Below are positions 14,208-25,093 of a stretch of 40,187 nt of DNA, one piece after another (position 1 is the stretch's first letter; every line of letters begins with the position of its first letter). The stretch is from Deltaproteobacteria bacterium (lineage in GTDB: Bacteria > Desulfobacterota > B13-G15 > RBG-16-54-18). Made by a program: the position numbers and the translations under genes. Under the pieces are notes generated by a model, which had not been told where the DNA came from, did not search any database, and saw only the letters and a list, made by a program, of their open reading frames with translations. The DNA lies in contig JAFDHG010000034.1 of assembly GCA_019308925.1 (NCBI GenBank), forward strand, positions 1 through 40,187, in the 5' to 3' direction.

Positions 14208-16095
14208 AAGATCGGGCCAAATATTATTTTAAGATTCGGTTGTTCCTGGTTTTTATAGTCTTTATCCTCTGCTTTGGCCTGATAGCCGTGCGCGCCTATC
14301 AGCTGCAGGTCTTAGAGAGGAACAAATCCCTCAAGTTGGCCCATCACCAATATTATTGTAGAAGAATCAGTTTGGCCCCCCACCGGGGGACCATCTATGA
14401 CGCTAGGGGGAGGGAGTTGGCGGTGAGCATTATGGTCAACTCCCTCTATGCACAACCCGCAAAGATAAGGGATAAGGATAAGGTTGCTGCCAAATTTGCA
14501 CCTATCCTTGCCATCGATGCCCGCAAAATCCGCAGGCTATTGTCGAGCCCCAAATCGTTCGTCTGGTTGCAGAGAAAGATAACCCCTACCCAACAGGAGA
14601 AGATCGAGGCCTTAGGGTTCAAAGGGGTGGGTTTCATCCCCGAAAGTAGGAGGTTCTACCCCAACTCCGAGCTGGGGGCCCACATAATCGGTTTTGCAGG
14701 GATGGATTCCCAAGGGTTAGAAGGGCTGGAAAGGGTGTATGATAGGTACCTGAAGACCTTGGATAAATATGTGGTATTGGACAGGGATGCCCTGGGAAGA
14801 TGGATATACATCCCGGCGCTGGAGAAAGGACTGAAATCTCCTTATGATATCCATCTTACCCTCGACCTGCGCGTTCAATATGTGGTGGAAAAGGAATTGA
14901 GGCAAGGGGTCATGGACTTGAAGGCCCGTGGGGGGATGGTGGTGGTTATGGAACCCTTTACTGGGAAGATTCTGGCTATGGCGGTCCAGCCTTCCTTTAA
15001 CCCCAACCTATTTGGAGAGTATAGCCCAGATAGGTGGCGGAATTGCATCGTCACCGACCCATTTGAACCTGGTTCCCTCCTCAAGGTCTTTCTCCTGGCC
15101 GCCGCTTTAAAGGAAGAAATAGTAAAGGAGGACGATATATTCTTTTGTGAAAATGGAGTCTATAAAATAGGGGGAAGTACCATCCACGATATGAAACGCC
15201 ATGGATGGTTGACGTTGCGGAACATAATAAAGGTCTCCAGCAACATAGGTGCCAGTAAGGTGGGAGAACGCTTGGGGGCCAAGAAGTTCTACCACTATTT
15301 GGGTGCCTTTGGATTCAATGAAAAGACGGGGATCGCAATATCTCCTTTGGACAGGGGGTATCGGTTACGGCCCTCCAACTGACCACTGCCCTCAGCTGCA
15401 TTGCCAATGGTGGAAATTTGCTGAGGCCTTATCTCGTGGAGAGGATAACCGACAAGAGGGGAAGGGTGGTGGTAGAATTCTTCCCCGAGGTGAGGAGGAG
15501 GGTCCTTTCAGAGGGTACATGTCACTGGGTCACCTCCGTCTTAAAGGGTGTGACGAGGAGAGGAGGGACGGGGGCCTTGGCCCATCTGCCAGGTTATGAG
15601 GTGGCGGGCAAGACCGGTACCTCCCAAAAGGCCGATCGCGTCAAAGGTGGATATTCAGAAGACAAGATCATCGCCTCCTTTATGGGGTTCATACCTGCTG
15701 ATGATCCTAGGGCGGCCATCCTGGTGGTCTTGGACGAACCAACCAAATCCTCTTACGGGGGGGTGGTGGCAGCACCCATCTTTAAGAGGATTGCCGAAGA
15801 ACTCATGCGCTATATGGGTGTCCCCCCCAAAGAAGGGGGTTTGGACAAGGGGGTAAATTTGGTGAAGGTCAACCTCCCTAAAGAACTGAAGGACAAAAAA
15901 GAGAAGAAGTTTCCCCATCACCTGATGCCCAATCTACGCGGCCTCTGTATGAGAAAGGCCTTGGCAAGATTGGAAAGGGAAAAGGTGAGGATCAGATTGG
16001 TGGGAAGCGGAATATTGATGGGCCAAAGGCCGAATCCAGGGGCCCCCTTGAAAGAAGGGGAGGAGGTCTTTCTGAGATTCGCCCCCACCAAATGA
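14204..16095 (+). pseudogene. ftsI: Peptidoglycan transpeptidase FtsI (PBP with PASTA domain), frameshifted
   Basis: Septal class B penicillin-binding protein in two frames. The first (14204-15382) has a membrane anchor (about 11-30), the PBP dimerisation region (APHRGTIYDARGRELA), the catalytic GSLLK (SxxK) and the SSN motif. The second, from about 15337 to 16095, carries NISFGQGVSVTALQLTTAL, AGKTGTSQK (KTG box) and a C-terminal PASTA domain (MPNLRGLCMRKALARL). At 15332-15339 the first frame reads GFNEKTGI and the other continues with NISFGQG. The roughly 20 residues that family members carry between these (a DLPGE..G.lRPP..W stretch) are missing and the frame changes. Otherwise domain order and length are normal. 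As ftsI is essential, this may be an assembly error or a real lesion compensated elsewhere. Confidence 0.9.
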
Positions 16096-16105
16096 GGGGA
16101 AAATC

Positions 16106-17584
16106 ATGCAGTTGGCCAAGCTGATCCGTTCATTGGACGTGATAGAGTCGAGAGGCAAAACAGAGCTGGATATTATGGATATCTCTTACCACAGCAATCG
16201 GGTAAAAGAAGGGGATCTCTTTGTAGCTATTAGGGGTACAAAGAGTGACGGACATCATTTCGTAGAGGAGGTTGCTAAAAGGGGGGCAAGGGCCATCATC
16301 GTGGAGAGAATTCCCCCACACCCTATCGACGTCCCCTTAGTATTAGTAGCGGATACCAGAAAGGCCCTGGCCCTGATCTCGGCGGAATTTTTCTCCCACC
16401 CCTCTCAGGAGATAAAACTGGTGGGGATAACGGGAACCAACGGAAAGACCACCACCTCCTATCTGGTAGAGTCGATCCTCAAAAGGGCGAGGAAGAGGAC
16501 GGGGTCTATTGGAACCATAAGCTACAGGTTTGGAGGGAAAGAGCTCCCTGCTCCTACCACTACCCCCCAGTCCTATGACCTGCAACGATTGTTGCGTGAA
16601 ATGATTACGGGCGGAACAGAGTATGTGGTGATAGAGGTCTCCTCCCATGCCCTGGATCAGGAGAGGGTGAGGGGGTGCCATTTTGATATTGGGGTCTTCA
16701 CCAACCTCAGCCCAGAGCACCTGGACTATCATGAGGACATGAATAGATATTTCGCCGCCAAAAAACGCTTCTTTCAAGAGATCTTGGTTGAGGCGGAGAA
16801 GGACCCCTGGGCCATCATCAATCTGGATGACCCTTTGCTGAGAGAGCTTAAGAGGGAACTCCGCCCCCTAGGGGTGATGACCTATGGCCTTGACCAAGGG
16901 GAGGTAAGAGTGTCACGCAAAGAGGTCTCGCTGAAGGGGATAAAGGCCGCCCTTTCTACCCCTGCGGGACCATTGGAGATAAAGACTTCCCTCATTGGTG
17001 AATACAACCTATCCAACATCATGGCGGCAACCGCGGTGGGGATCTGCCTGGGGATTCCCCCGGAGACCATACAGGGGGGGATAGAGGGGTTCTCCCGGGT
17101 ACCAGGGAGGATGGAGAGGGTCGGAGACGGGAGACCGTGGGTACTCGTCGACTATGCCCATACCCCTGACGCCTTAGAGAAGACCATAAAGGGGATGAAA
17201 AGACTTGTAAGGAGGAGGTTGCTAGTCGTCTTTGGTTGCGGTGGGGACAGGGATAGGAGCAAGAGGCCCCTTATGGGGAGAATTGCTGTGGAATGTGCGG
17301 ATCTGGCCATCATCACCTCCGACAACCCACGCACCGAAGATCCCCTCAAGATCATCGAGGAGATAGAGAAAGGGGCCAGGAGAGCCTCTGCCCATCGCTA
17401 TCTAGTCATCCCTGACAGAAGGGAGGCCATCAACAAGGCCATCTCCCTGGCCGGCCCTCAGGATTTGGTGCTCATCACTGGCAAGGGGCACGAAAATTAC
17501 CAAATTATGGGGGAGGAGAAATTACCCTTTGACGATCGCGAGGAGGCGCAAAGGGCCTTGAAGAAAAAAGGTAGGAGGGCATAG
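16106..17584 (+). CDS. murE: UDP-MurNAc-L-Ala-D-Glu--meso-diaminopimelate ligase
   Basis: A 492-residue Mur ligase adding the third residue of the stem peptide in the cytoplasm. The ATP loop GITGTNGKTTTSYLV is at about 111-125. YVVIEVSSHALDQERV, TNLSPEHLDYHEDM and the carbamylated-Lys region follow. The motif SDNPRTEDP (about 411-419) contains DNPR, which marks meso-diaminopimelate as substrate rather than lysine, so the wall is Gram-negative type. Three-domain length is normal. It starts 10 bases after ftsI with GAGGGGA before the ATG. It is followed by a large inverted repeat before murF. Confidence 0.97.
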   Translation: MQLAKLIRSLDVIESRGKTELDIMDISYHSNRVKEGDLFVAIRGTKSDGHHFVEEVAKRGARAIIVERIPPHPIDVPLVLVADTRKALALISAEFFSHPSQEIKLVGITGTNGKTTTSYLVESILKRARKRTGSIGTISYRFGGKELPAPTTTPQSYDLQRLLREMITGGTEYVVIEVSSHALDQERVRGCHFDIGVFTNLSPEHLDYHEDMNRYFAAKKRFFQEILVEAEKDPWAIINLDDPLLRELKRELRPLGVMTYGLDQGEVRVSRKEVSLKGIKAALSTPAGPLEIKTSLIGEYNLSNIMAATAVGICLGIPPETIQGGIEGFSRVPGRMERVGDGRPWVLVDYAHTPDALEKTIKGMKRLVRRRLLVVFGCGGDRDRSKRPLMGRIAVECADLAIITSDNPRTEDPLKIIEEIEKGARRASAHRYLVIPDRREAINKAISLAGPQDLVLITGKGHENYQIMGEEKLPFDDREEAQRALKKKGRRA

Positions 17585-17586
17585 GG

Positions 17587-17673
17587 AAGGGGTCAGGTCT
17601 TGCTTTTTGCTCCTCTTAAAAAGTGTTAGCGAGGTTTAACATAAAGATAGCAAAAAGCAAGACCTGACCCCTT
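17587..17673. repeat. Perfect 24-bp inverted repeat between murE and murF
   Basis: The 24 bases at 17587-17610 (AAGGGGTCAGGTCTTGCTTT and four more) are the exact reverse complement of 17650-17673, separated by 39 bases. The RNA would form a long stem of the size of a REP/BIME or MITE unit. GGGTCAGGTCTTG-type palindromes are reminiscent of REP elements mobilised by IS200-like RAYT transposases, but none is in the window. The right arm ends two bases before the murF ribosome site (GGAGGA, 17675-17680). Confidence 0.8.
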
Positions 17674-17684
17674 TGGAGGACGAC

Positions 17685-19064
17685 ATGCTCTCAGTGAAGG
17701 CGATCTTGGAGGCCAGCAAAGGAGTCCTGGTACAGGGGGGCCTACACACCTCCTTTGCCGGTGTCTGTACCGACTCCAGATCCATCAAACCGGGGGAACT
17801 CTTCTTCGCACTGAAAGGGGAGAAATTCGACGGGCATCAATTTATTTCTGAGGCAGTAAAGAGGGGGGGAAGGGGGGTGGTGGTGGAGAGGCAGATCCAA
17901 GGGATCCTGGAAGAGACCATCCCTGTGATAAAGGTGCCGGATACCCTCCAGGCACTGGGGGATTTGGCCGACTTTTGGCGGAGAAGACACCCAATTCCCC
18001 TCGTGGCCATTACAGGGAGCAATGGCAAGACCACCACGAAAGAGATGTTGGCCTGGATCCTGGGGAAAAGCTACAAGGTATTAAAGAATCCAGGAAATTT
18101 TAACAACCTCATTGGGCTCCCCCTCTCCTTGTTGAAAATGAACTCCCAGGACCAAGTGGCGGTCCTGGAGATGGGGATGAACCGTAAAGGGGAGATACGA
18201 AGGCTGGCCCAAATAGCAAAACCTGATTTGGGGATATTGACCAACATCAGCCCTGTCCATTTGGAGGGATTGGGGTCTCTAAGAGGGGTGATGGAGGCCA
18301 AAGGAGAGCTCCTAGAGGTCATGGGACAAAGGGGGAGACTCATACTCAATGCCGATGATCCCAGGGTGATGGAGTTAAGCAAGGGGTTCAGGGGAGACAA
18401 GACATCCTTTGGGATAAAGAACCCCGCTGACTGGGTGGCGACCGATATAAGCAGGAGGGGAGACGGAGGGGTCTTTTTCCAGTTAAACGGACCCATGGGG
18501 AAGACCTCCATCTCCTTAAGGCTCATGGGAAGGCACCAGGTATACAATGCACTGGCAGCATCTGCAACTGTCTCTCACCTGGGGGTGGAACTGGAGAAGA
18601 CCAAAAGGGGATTAGAGACGTTCCAACCCCCGCCCATGAGGATGGAACTGATCATTATGGGGCAGGGCATAAAGATCATCAACGACGTTTATAACGCCAA
18701 CCCCAAATCAATGGAGTACGCCCTGTGCACCCTAGAGGAAGTAAAGGGGGGGAGAAAGATCGCTGTCCTTGGGGACATGTGGGAGTTGGGAGAATACGCA
18801 CAGCAGGCACATAGGGAGACCGGCAGCTGGGTGAAAGGAAAGGGGGTAGAACTCCTCTTTCTCCTGGGGGAGTTCGCCCCTTATGTGGCCCAAGGGGCGA
18901 CGGAGGCGGGGATGGACCCCAAAGCCATCTTTATAGGTAAAGACCACCAAGACCTGAGTCATCATCTCGCCCGGTCCTTGAGGGACGGGGATTGGGTGTT
19001 AATCAAGGGTTCGCGAATAATGAAGATGGAAAGAGTCATTGAAGGCCTGAGGGAAAAATTATGA
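17685..19064 (+). CDS. murF: UDP-MurNAc-tripeptide--D-Ala-D-Ala ligase
   Basis: A 459-residue Mur ligase that adds D-Ala-D-Ala to the UDP-MurNAc tripeptide. [20 protein letters not shown] is the N-terminal UDP-binding motif. [18 protein letters not shown] is the ATP loop. Further motifs are [48 protein letters not shown] and VLGDMWELG. The start is taken at ATG 17685 because GGAGGA lies 4 bases upstream; a TTG four codons earlier falls in the end of the inverted repeat. It ends in an ATGA overlap with mraY. Confidence 0.96.
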   Translation: MLSVKAILEASKGVLVQGGLHTSFAGVCTDSRSIKPGELFFALKGEKFDGHQFISEAVKRGGRGVVVERQIQGILEETIPVIKVPDTLQALGDLADFWRRRHPIPLVAITGSNGKTTTKEMLAWILGKSYKVLKNPGNFNNLIGLPLSLLKMNSQDQVAVLEMGMNRKGEIRRLAQIAKPDLGILTNISPVHLEGLGSLRGVMEAKGELLEVMGQRGRLILNADDPRVMELSKGFRGDKTSFGIKNPADWVATDISRRGDGGVFFQLNGPMGKTSISLRLMGRHQVYNALAASATVSHLGVELEKTKRGLETFQPPPMRMELIIMGQGIKIINDVYNANPKSMEYALCTLEEVKGGRKIAVLGDMWELGEYAQQAHRETGSWVKGKGVELLFLLGEFAPYVAQGATEAGMDPKAIFIGKDHQDLSHHLARSLRDGDWVLIKGSRIMKMERVIEGLREKL

Positions 19065-20131
19065 TCTATCACCTCCTTTACCCCCTTTATACCACGCATA
19101 TCATCTTCAATGTCCTGAAGTACATCTCCTTCCGGACTATCTCGGCCACCATCACCTCCCTCCTTATCAGCCTCGTCCTGGGGCCATGGCTCATCAAGAA
19201 GCTCAGGGAACTCCATGTCGGGCAGAGGGTGAGGGAAGATGTCCCCTCCAGGCACCAGGAGAAGGAGGGGACCCCGACCATGGGAGGGGGCCTGATCATC
19301 ATTGCCGTTATCGGATCCACCTTGTTGTGGAGTAACCTGAAAAACCCCTATGTATGGCTGATCCTGTTCACCACCGCCACCTTTGGCCTGCTCGGGTTCA
19401 TGGACGACTATAAAAAGGTAAAGGGTGGGAAAGGGGTCTCCGGCCGATGGAAGATGGCCTTTCAAGCCGCCATCGCCTTGGTGTGTGGGGGCATCATGTT
19501 TACCTTTCCAGACTTTGTCCCCCAATTGACCTTTCCCTTCTTTAAAAATCTCCGTCCCGATTTGGGTGTTCTTTATCTCCTCCTCATCATCCTTGTCCTT
19601 GTGGGAACCTCCAATGCCGTAAACCTCACCGACGGACTGGATGGATTGGCGATGGGACCAGTAATGATCACGGCAGGCACCTTTGCGCTGTTCACCTATC
19701 TGGCAGGACACCATGAGTTCGCTCACTACCTCCAGATCCCCTTTGTCCGCGGGTGCGGGGAACTGAGTATATTCTGTGGGGCCATTGTGGGGGCGGGATT
19801 GGGGTTCTTATGGTTCAATGCCTATCCCGCTCAGGTCTTTATGGGGGACATAGGGTCCCTTTCCCTGGGGGGGGCCTTGGGGATGGTGGCCGTCATCTCC
19901 AAGCAGGAGATCTTATTGGCCATCGTGGGAGGGATATTCGTCATCGAGGCCCTCTCGGTGATCATCCAGGTAGGGGTCTTCAAACTCAAAAGGAAACGGG
20001 TCTTCATGATGGCCCCCCTCCACCATCACTTCGAATTAAAGGGGTGGGCCGAACCAAAGATCATCGTGCGCTTCTGGATAGTTGCCATCATCCTGGGGCT
20101 TATGGCCATAAGCACCTTAAAGTTGAGATGA
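19061..20131 (+). CDS. mraY: Phospho-MurNAc-pentapeptide transferase MraY
   Basis: A 356-residue polytopic inner-membrane enzyme that moves phospho-MurNAc-pentapeptide onto undecaprenyl phosphate to make lipid I. Conserved catalytic segments are [23 protein letters not shown] (the DDxxK motif), [28 protein letters not shown] and [14 protein letters not shown] (the triple-His loop). About ten hydrophobic segments and normal length. It overlaps murF and murD by ATGA at both ends. Confidence 0.97.
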   Translation: MIYHLLYPLYTTHIIFNVLKYISFRTISATITSLLISLVLGPWLIKKLRELHVGQRVREDVPSRHQEKEGTPTMGGGLIIIAVIGSTLLWSNLKNPYVWLILFTTATFGLLGFMDDYKKVKGGKGVSGRWKMAFQAAIALVCGGIMFTFPDFVPQLTFPFFKNLRPDLGVLYLLLIILVLVGTSNAVNLTDGLDGLAMGPVMITAGTFALFTYLAGHHEFAHYLQIPFVRGCGELSIFCGAIVGAGLGFLWFNAYPAQVFMGDIGSLSLGGALGMVAVISKQEILLAIVGGIFVIEALSVIIQVGVFKLKRKRVFMMAPLHHHFELKGWAEPKIIVRFWIVAIILGLMAISTLKLR

Positions 20132-21522
20132 AGGCCAAGACGAAGATAGAGGACCTTAAAAAAGGGCTCAGGGGAAAGAGGGTAGTGGTGGCGGGGATGG
20201 CCAGGACAGGTATGGCGGCAGCGGAGTTTGTCTCCAAGATAGGGGCAGAGGTCATCGTGACCGAGATGAAGACCGAGGACGAATTGGGGGCCTCCCCCTA
20301 TAGACTTCGCTCCTTGGGGGTGGAGGTGGAGTTGGCAGGACACTCCCCGCAGACCTTTCTCAGAGGAGATTTGATCATCCTCAGCCCTGGGGTGGATCCA
20401 TCCATTCCCCCTTTGGAGGGGGCGAGGTTAAAGGGGATCCCCATCGTGAGTGAGATTGAGCTCGCCTCTTGGTATCTGCGCCCACCGCTGATAGCGGTCA
20501 CAGGGACCAATGGGAAAAGTACCACCACCTCCCTCATTGGCCATATCCTCTCCCACTGGGGGAAAAAGGTATTTGTAGGGGGTAATATCGGGACACCCTT
20601 GTCGGAGTATCTCCTGCAAAGGGGGGAGGCGGACTACATCGTCGCTGAGATCAGCAGCTTCCAACTGGAGGCGATATGTTCATTCAGGCCATGGATTGCC
20701 CTCCTGCTCAACCTGGGCGAAGACCATCTTGACCGCCACCCCACCTTCTCCTCTTATGCAGAGGCCAAAAGGAAGATCTTCCTCAATCAAGGGCCAGGAG
20801 ACTGGGCGGTGGTCAACAATGATGATGCAGCCGTGAGAATCCTTATGCCTCAGATAAGTGCTCAATTGCTCCCCTTTGGCATAAGGGGGGCAGGGGGAAA
20901 GGGGGTATGGTTGGAGGCCGAGGGGGTCCTCATCTATAAAGGGGAAAGGGACGAGGAAAGGTTCTCCCTGGAACGCTTGAAGATCATGGGGATGCACAAT
21001 GTCGAGAACATCATGGCTGCCATTGGGGCGGTCAAGATATGCGGTGTACCACGGGAGGCAATACAGGAATCCCTGGAGTCCTTCGCAGGCCTCGAACATC
21101 GCCTTGAGCTGGTGGGGGAATGGAGGGGGGTGAGTTTCTACAACGACTCAAAGGCCACCAATGTAACTTCCACCCTTAGGGCCCTGATGAGCTTTGAGCG
21201 ACCGATCATACTGCTGGCAGGTGGGAGGGATAAAGGGGGGGACTACTCCCCATTGAGGGGGGCCATAAAAGAGAGGGTGAAGGCCTTGATACTTATGGGT
21301 GAGGCGAAGGAGCGGATGGAGAAGGCCTTAGGGGGCTTGGTTCCCACCTATCTGGCGAAAGAGATGGAGGAAGGGGTGGGGTTGGCCTGTGAGATGACCC
21401 GCGAGGGAGATGTGGTCCTGCTCTCACCAGCATGCTCCAGTTTTGACATGTTCCAGGACTATAGGGAGAGAGGTAGGACCTTTAAGGAGATCGTCCTTGG
21501 CTTAGCAAGGAAATGGGGATGA
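20128..21522 (+). CDS. murD: UDP-MurNAc-L-alanine--D-glutamate ligase
   Basis: A 464-residue Mur ligase adding D-Glu to UDP-MurNAc-L-Ala. The Rossmann-like N-terminal motif is [36 protein letters not shown], the ATP loop [47 protein letters not shown] and [16 protein letters not shown] complete the family pattern. The start ATG overlaps the mraY stop (ATGA). The frame is open 125 codons further upstream, but that part lies inside mraY in another frame and is not MurD-like. Confidence 0.96.
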   Translation: MKAKTKIEDLKKGLRGKRVVVAGMARTGMAAAEFVSKIGAEVIVTEMKTEDELGASPYRLRSLGVEVELAGHSPQTFLRGDLIILSPGVDPSIPPLEGARLKGIPIVSEIELASWYLRPPLIAVTGTNGKSTTTSLIGHILSHWGKKVFVGGNIGTPLSEYLLQRGEADYIVAEISSFQLEAICSFRPWIALLLNLGEDHLDRHPTFSSYAEAKRKIFLNQGPGDWAVVNNDDAAVRILMPQISAQLLPFGIRGAGGKGVWLEAEGVLIYKGERDEERFSLERLKIMGMHNVENIMAAIGAVKICGVPREAIQESLESFAGLEHRLELVGEWRGVSFYNDSKATNVTSTLRALMSFERPIILLAGGRDKGGDYSPLRGAIKERVKALILMGEAKERMEKALGGLVPTYLAKEMEEGVGLACEMTREGDVVLLSPACSSFDMFQDYRERGRTFKEIVLGLARKWG

Positions 21523-22619
21523 AAAAGAGATATGACCATACCCTCATCTTTATTGTCCTGACATTGTTGGCTATTGGATGGATAATGGTCTATAGCTCCA
21601 GCGCCGTAGTGGCGGAGATCACCTATCACGATGGTTTCAACTTCTTGAAAAGGCAGGTCCTCTTCTCGCTGCTCGGCCTGCTAGCCATGCTGACGGCCAT
21701 GCAGATCGATTATCGGAAACTAAGTGTGTGGACCTATCCCATCCTTGCCCTTAACATCCTCCTTTTGGTCCTGGTCTTGATCCCCGAATTCGGTTTAGGC
21801 CTCAAGGTGGGCTTAGCGAGAAGGTGGCTGAGGACCCCCTGGTTTACCTTTCAACCATCTGAGCTGGGGAAGCTGGCCTTGGTAATCTTTGTTGCCTATT
21901 CACTGGCCAAAAAGGAGGACAAGATCAAAAAGTTCTTCCTGGGATTTCTCCCCGTCATCGTCATCTCCGGGATAATGATCCTCTTGGTGGTCATGGAACC
22001 AGACATGGGCACGGCCATCTTCATGGGGATATTGACCATGGTCCTACTCTTCATAGGGGGGACGAAGCTTTCTTACCTTTTAACAGCCCCCTTGTTCGCC
22101 GCCCCGGGGCTGTACTTCTTTATTACCCACTTCCAGTACAGCCATCGCAGGATCATGGCCTTCCTTCACCCCTGGGAGGACGTGCAAGGTATGGGATTCC
22201 AGATCATTCAGTCCTTTGTGGCCTTAGGTTCGGGAGGGTTGTGGGGGGTGGGGCTCGGGGATGGAAGGCAGAAGCTTTTCTTTCTCCCCGCTGCCCATAC
22301 CGATTTCATCTTCGCCATCTTGGGGGAGGAAGTGGGCTTTTTCGGGATAATGGGCATCATCATCCTCTTTGCCCTCCTGATCTGGCGAGGTGTAAAGATC
22401 GCCCTCAGGGCAGGGGATACCTTTGGCGCCCATCTGGCCATGGGGATCACCTCCATGATCGCCCTGCAGGTGATTATCAATATGGGAGTGGTGCTGGGGC
22501 TTTTGCCCACCAAAGGTCTCACCCTCCCCTTTATCAGCTATGGGGGGACCTCCTTGGTGGTGAACCTCTTGGGAATAGGGATATTGTTGAACATCTCGGC
22601 CAAAGGGGGGAGGGAATGA
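21519..22619 (+). CDS. ftsW: Septal peptidoglycan glycosyltransferase FtsW
   Basis: A 366-residue SEDS-family polymerase with about ten membrane segments; it polymerises lipid II at the septum together with FtsI. Opening YDHTLIFIVLTLLAIGWIMV with VYSSSA, then RRWLRTPWFTFQPSELGKLA (the SEDS signature before the catalytic Asp region), VVMEPDMGTAIFMG, GSGGLWGVGLGDGRQKLFFL, AHTDFIFAILGEEVGF and LPFISYGGTSLVVN. The start at 21519 is preferred over an in-frame ATG six bases earlier because it gives the cluster's usual ATGA overlap and puts AAGGA at 7-base spacing. Confidence 0.95.
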   Translation: MKKRYDHTLIFIVLTLLAIGWIMVYSSSAVVAEITYHDGFNFLKRQVLFSLLGLLAMLTAMQIDYRKLSVWTYPILALNILLLVLVLIPEFGLGLKVGLARRWLRTPWFTFQPSELGKLALVIFVAYSLAKKEDKIKKFFLGFLPVIVISGIMILLVVMEPDMGTAIFMGILTMVLLFIGGTKLSYLLTAPLFAAPGLYFFITHFQYSHRRIMAFLHPWEDVQGMGFQIIQSFVALGSGGLWGVGLGDGRQKLFFLPAAHTDFIFAILGEEVGFFGIMGIIILFALLIWRGVKIALRAGDTFGAHLAMGITSMIALQVIINMGVVLGLLPTKGLTLPFISYGGTSLVVNLLGIGILLNISAKGGRE

Positions 22620-23701
22620 AGGCGAAGGTGGTCATCACCGGAGGGGGCACAGGAGGGCACCTTTTCCCTGGCATAGCCCTGGCTGAGGAGTTTGTCCGTA
22701 AGAAGGAGGGGTGGGAGGTTGTCTTCATCGGGACAGAGAGAGGATTAGAGAGGAAGATCCTGCCCAAATGGGGGTTTGAACTCAGGACTGTTCCCTCTGC
22801 CCCCTTGAAGGGGAGGGGTTGGTGGGGGAAGACCGCTGGGCTTGCCACCCTTTTGTGGGGGATATTGTGGTCCATAGGGCTTTTGCGCAGGATCTCACCC
22901 CAATTGGTCATCGGTCTGGGGGGATACTCATCTGGACCTGTGCTGCTCGCCGCCTACCTGCTTGGGATAAAGAGGGTGATCCAGGAACAAAATGTCCACC
23001 CTGGGTTTACTAACCGGGTGGCCTCAAAGTTCTCCCAGCGGGTATTTCTCTCCTGGGCGGAGGGGGCAAGGTTCTTTCCCCCTGAGAAGGTGAGGGTGAC
23101 GGGGAATCCCCTGCGCAGAGGGGTCCTAAAGGGGAGGGGGGAGAAAAGAGAGGGAAAGGGCTTCACCCTCCTCATCCTTGGGGGCAGCCAAGGGGCCAGC
23201 ACCGTCAACAGGGCAATGATAGATAGCTTGAAATTTTTGGAGAAAATCAAAGGGTATCTGAGCATCATCCATCAAACCGGAGAAGGGGACCAGCTATGGG
23301 TGAAAAAGGAATATGAGGGGAGGGGATTTAATGCCTCTGTCCGCCCCTTTATCGAGGAGATGGCCGCTTGTTATCGGAAGGCCCACCTGGTGGTCTGTAG
23401 GGCCGGGGCCACCACCTTGGCCGAGCTATGTGTGTGGGGGAGGGCCTCCCTCTTGATACCCTACCCCTATGCCACTGACGATCATCAGCGCAAAAACGCC
23501 CAGGCCTTAGTGAAGGAGGGTGCAGGGAGGATGATCTTGGAAGATGATCTTGCAGGGGAGAGGCTGGCCCTGGAGATCCTCTCCCTTTATCATAGCCGAA
23601 GGGAATTGGAGGAGATGGAGAGGCGGGCTGCTGCCTTGGGGCGACCTGAAGCTGCGGCCCTGATCGTGGATGAGTGCTACTGGTTGCTGGGCCTGAACTA
23701 A
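22616..23701 (+). CDS. murG: Lipid I GlcNAc-transferase MurG
   Basis: A 361-residue GT-B glycosyltransferase acting at the inner face of the membrane to make lipid II. The first glycine loop is ITGGGTGGHLFPGIALAEE, followed by FIGTERGLE and IGLGGYSSGPVLLAAYLL. The second-domain loop is LLILGGSQGASTVNRAM, and the UDP-GlcNAc site is VVCRAGATTLAELCVWGRA then YPYATDDHQRKNAQALV. The start overlaps the ftsW stop (ATGA); the longer open frame upstream is inside ftsW and unrelated. Confidence 0.97.
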   Translation: MKAKVVITGGGTGGHLFPGIALAEEFVRKKEGWEVVFIGTERGLERKILPKWGFELRTVPSAPLKGRGWWGKTAGLATLLWGILWSIGLLRRISPQLVIGLGGYSSGPVLLAAYLLGIKRVIQEQNVHPGFTNRVASKFSQRVFLSWAEGARFFPPEKVRVTGNPLRRGVLKGRGEKREGKGFTLLILGGSQGASTVNRAMIDSLKFLEKIKGYLSIIHQTGEGDQLWVKKEYEGRGFNASVRPFIEEMAACYRKAHLVVCRAGATTLAELCVWGRASLLIPYPYATDDHQRKNAQALVKEGAGRMILEDDLAGERLALEILSLYHSRRELEEMERRAAALGRPEAAALIVDECYWLLGLN

Positions 23702-23710
23702 GGGGAAACA

Positions 23711-25093
23711 GTGTACAGGAGGAAGATCCACCAGGTGCACCTCGTGGGGATTGGTGGGATAGGGATGAGTGGGATAGCTGAGGTCCTCCTCAACCTCGGC
23801 TACAGGATAACGGGATCGGATTTGAGGCAGACGGAGATCACAAGGCGTCTGAGTCAGTTGGGGTCCAGGATAGTCTATACCCATCGTAGGGAGAATGTGG
23901 AAGGGGCCGATGTGGTGGTGATCTCCTCGGCCATCAAAGGGGACAACCCAGAGGTTCAGGAGGCAAAGGCGAAAATGATCCCCGTGATCCCGCGCGCCGA
24001 GATGTTGGCGGAGTTGATGAGGATGAAGTACGGCATCGCCGTGGCTGGTACACACGGCAAAACCACCACCACCTCCATGATAGCCACCGTTTTGGCCCAT
24101 GGAGGGTTGGACCCCACCATGGTGATTGGGGGGAGGCTAAACAGCTTGGGGAGCAACGCCAAGCTCGGGGAGGGGGAATTTCTGGTGGCTGAGGCCGATG
24201 AAAGCGACGGCACCTTCCTCAAGTTGTCCCCCACCATCGCCATCGTCACCAATATAGATCCTGAACACCTGGACTACTATGGTGACATAGAGCACCTCAA
24301 GAGGACCTTCTTGGAATTCGTCAACAAGATCCCCTTTTATGGGAGTTCCATACTTTGTCTCGACCACGAAAACATCCAGGCCCTGATCCCTTATGTGGAA
24401 AAGAGGTATATTACCTATGGCCTCAGCCGTGAGGCCAACCTGCGGGGGGAGGGGATTGCCGCCCGCGGATGGGGGATCGACTTCCATGCCTACTGGCAGG
24501 ATCGACCCCTGGGAAAGGTGATGCTCAGGATGCCCGGGATCCACAACGTATATAATACCTTGGCTGCCATTGCCTGTGGGGTAGAGTTAGAGATAGAATT
24601 CCCCATCATTCAAGAGGCCTTAGAAGGCTTTCCAGGGATCCAGAGGAGGTTTCAACTAAAGGGGGAATATGCCGGGATCACGGTCATAGACGACTATGCC
24701 CATCATCCCGTAGAGATCAGGGCCACCTTGGCGGCGGCAAAGGCACTGGGCAAGAGGCGGATTGTGGCCGTTTTCCAACCCCACAGATATACCAGGACAA
24801 GGGATCTCTTCGGTGACTTCCTCTGCTGCTTCCCGCAGGCCGACATCGTCTTCATCACGGACATCTACCCGGCGGGAGAGGACCCTATCCCAGGGGTGAG
24901 TGCCGAGGTCCTCTTTGAAGGAATTAGGAAAGAAGGTCATACGAAGGTCCATTACATCCCCGATAGAGAGATGTTGGCTGAAGAGGTCCTGCAGGTCTTG
25001 GGACCTGGAGATATCGTCATCACCTTGGGGGCGGGGAACGTCTGGGAGGTATCAGAGACCATAGTGGAGACCTTGAGGAAGAGGTCTAAATGA
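23711..25093 (+). CDS. murC: UDP-MurNAc--L-alanine ligase
   Basis: A 460-residue Mur ligase adding the first L-Ala. The N-terminal loop [18 protein letters not shown] and [16 protein letters not shown] are typical. The ATP loop is [19 protein letters not shown], where the His is characteristic of MurC/Mpl. [46 protein letters not shown] and [12 protein letters not shown] follow. The start is GTG at 23711 with AAGGGG before it, nine bases after the murG stop. ATGA overlap with murB. Confidence 0.97.
   Translation: MYRRKIHQVHLVGIGGIGMSGIAEVLLNLGYRITGSDLRQTEITRRLSQLGSRIVYTHRRENVEGADVVVISSAIKGDNPEVQEAKAKMIPVIPRAEMLAELMRMKYGIAVAGTHGKTTTTSMIATVLAHGGLDPTMVIGGRLNSLGSNAKLGEGEFLVAEADESDGTFLKLSPTIAIVTNIDPEHLDYYGDIEHLKRTFLEFVNKIPFYGSSILCLDHENIQALIPYVEKRYITYGLSREANLRGEGIAARGWGIDFHAYWQDRPLGKVMLRMPGIHNVYNTLAAIACGVELEIEFPIIQEALEGFPGIQRRFQLKGEYAGITVIDDYAHHPVEIRATLAAAKALGKRRIVAVFQPHRYTRTRDLFGDFLCCFPQADIVFITDIYPAGEDPIPGVSAEVLFEGIRKEGHTKVHYIPDREMLAEEVLQVLGPGDIVITLGAGNVWEVSETIVETLRKRSK

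Noticed and set aside
19753-20127. 125-codon open extension upstream of murD
   Set aside because: It lies wholly inside mraY in another frame, has no family resemblance, and MurD begins normally at the ATGA overlap.
22241-22615. 125-codon open extension upstream of murG
   Set aside because: It lies inside ftsW in another frame; MurG's glycine loop starts at the expected distance from ATG 22616.
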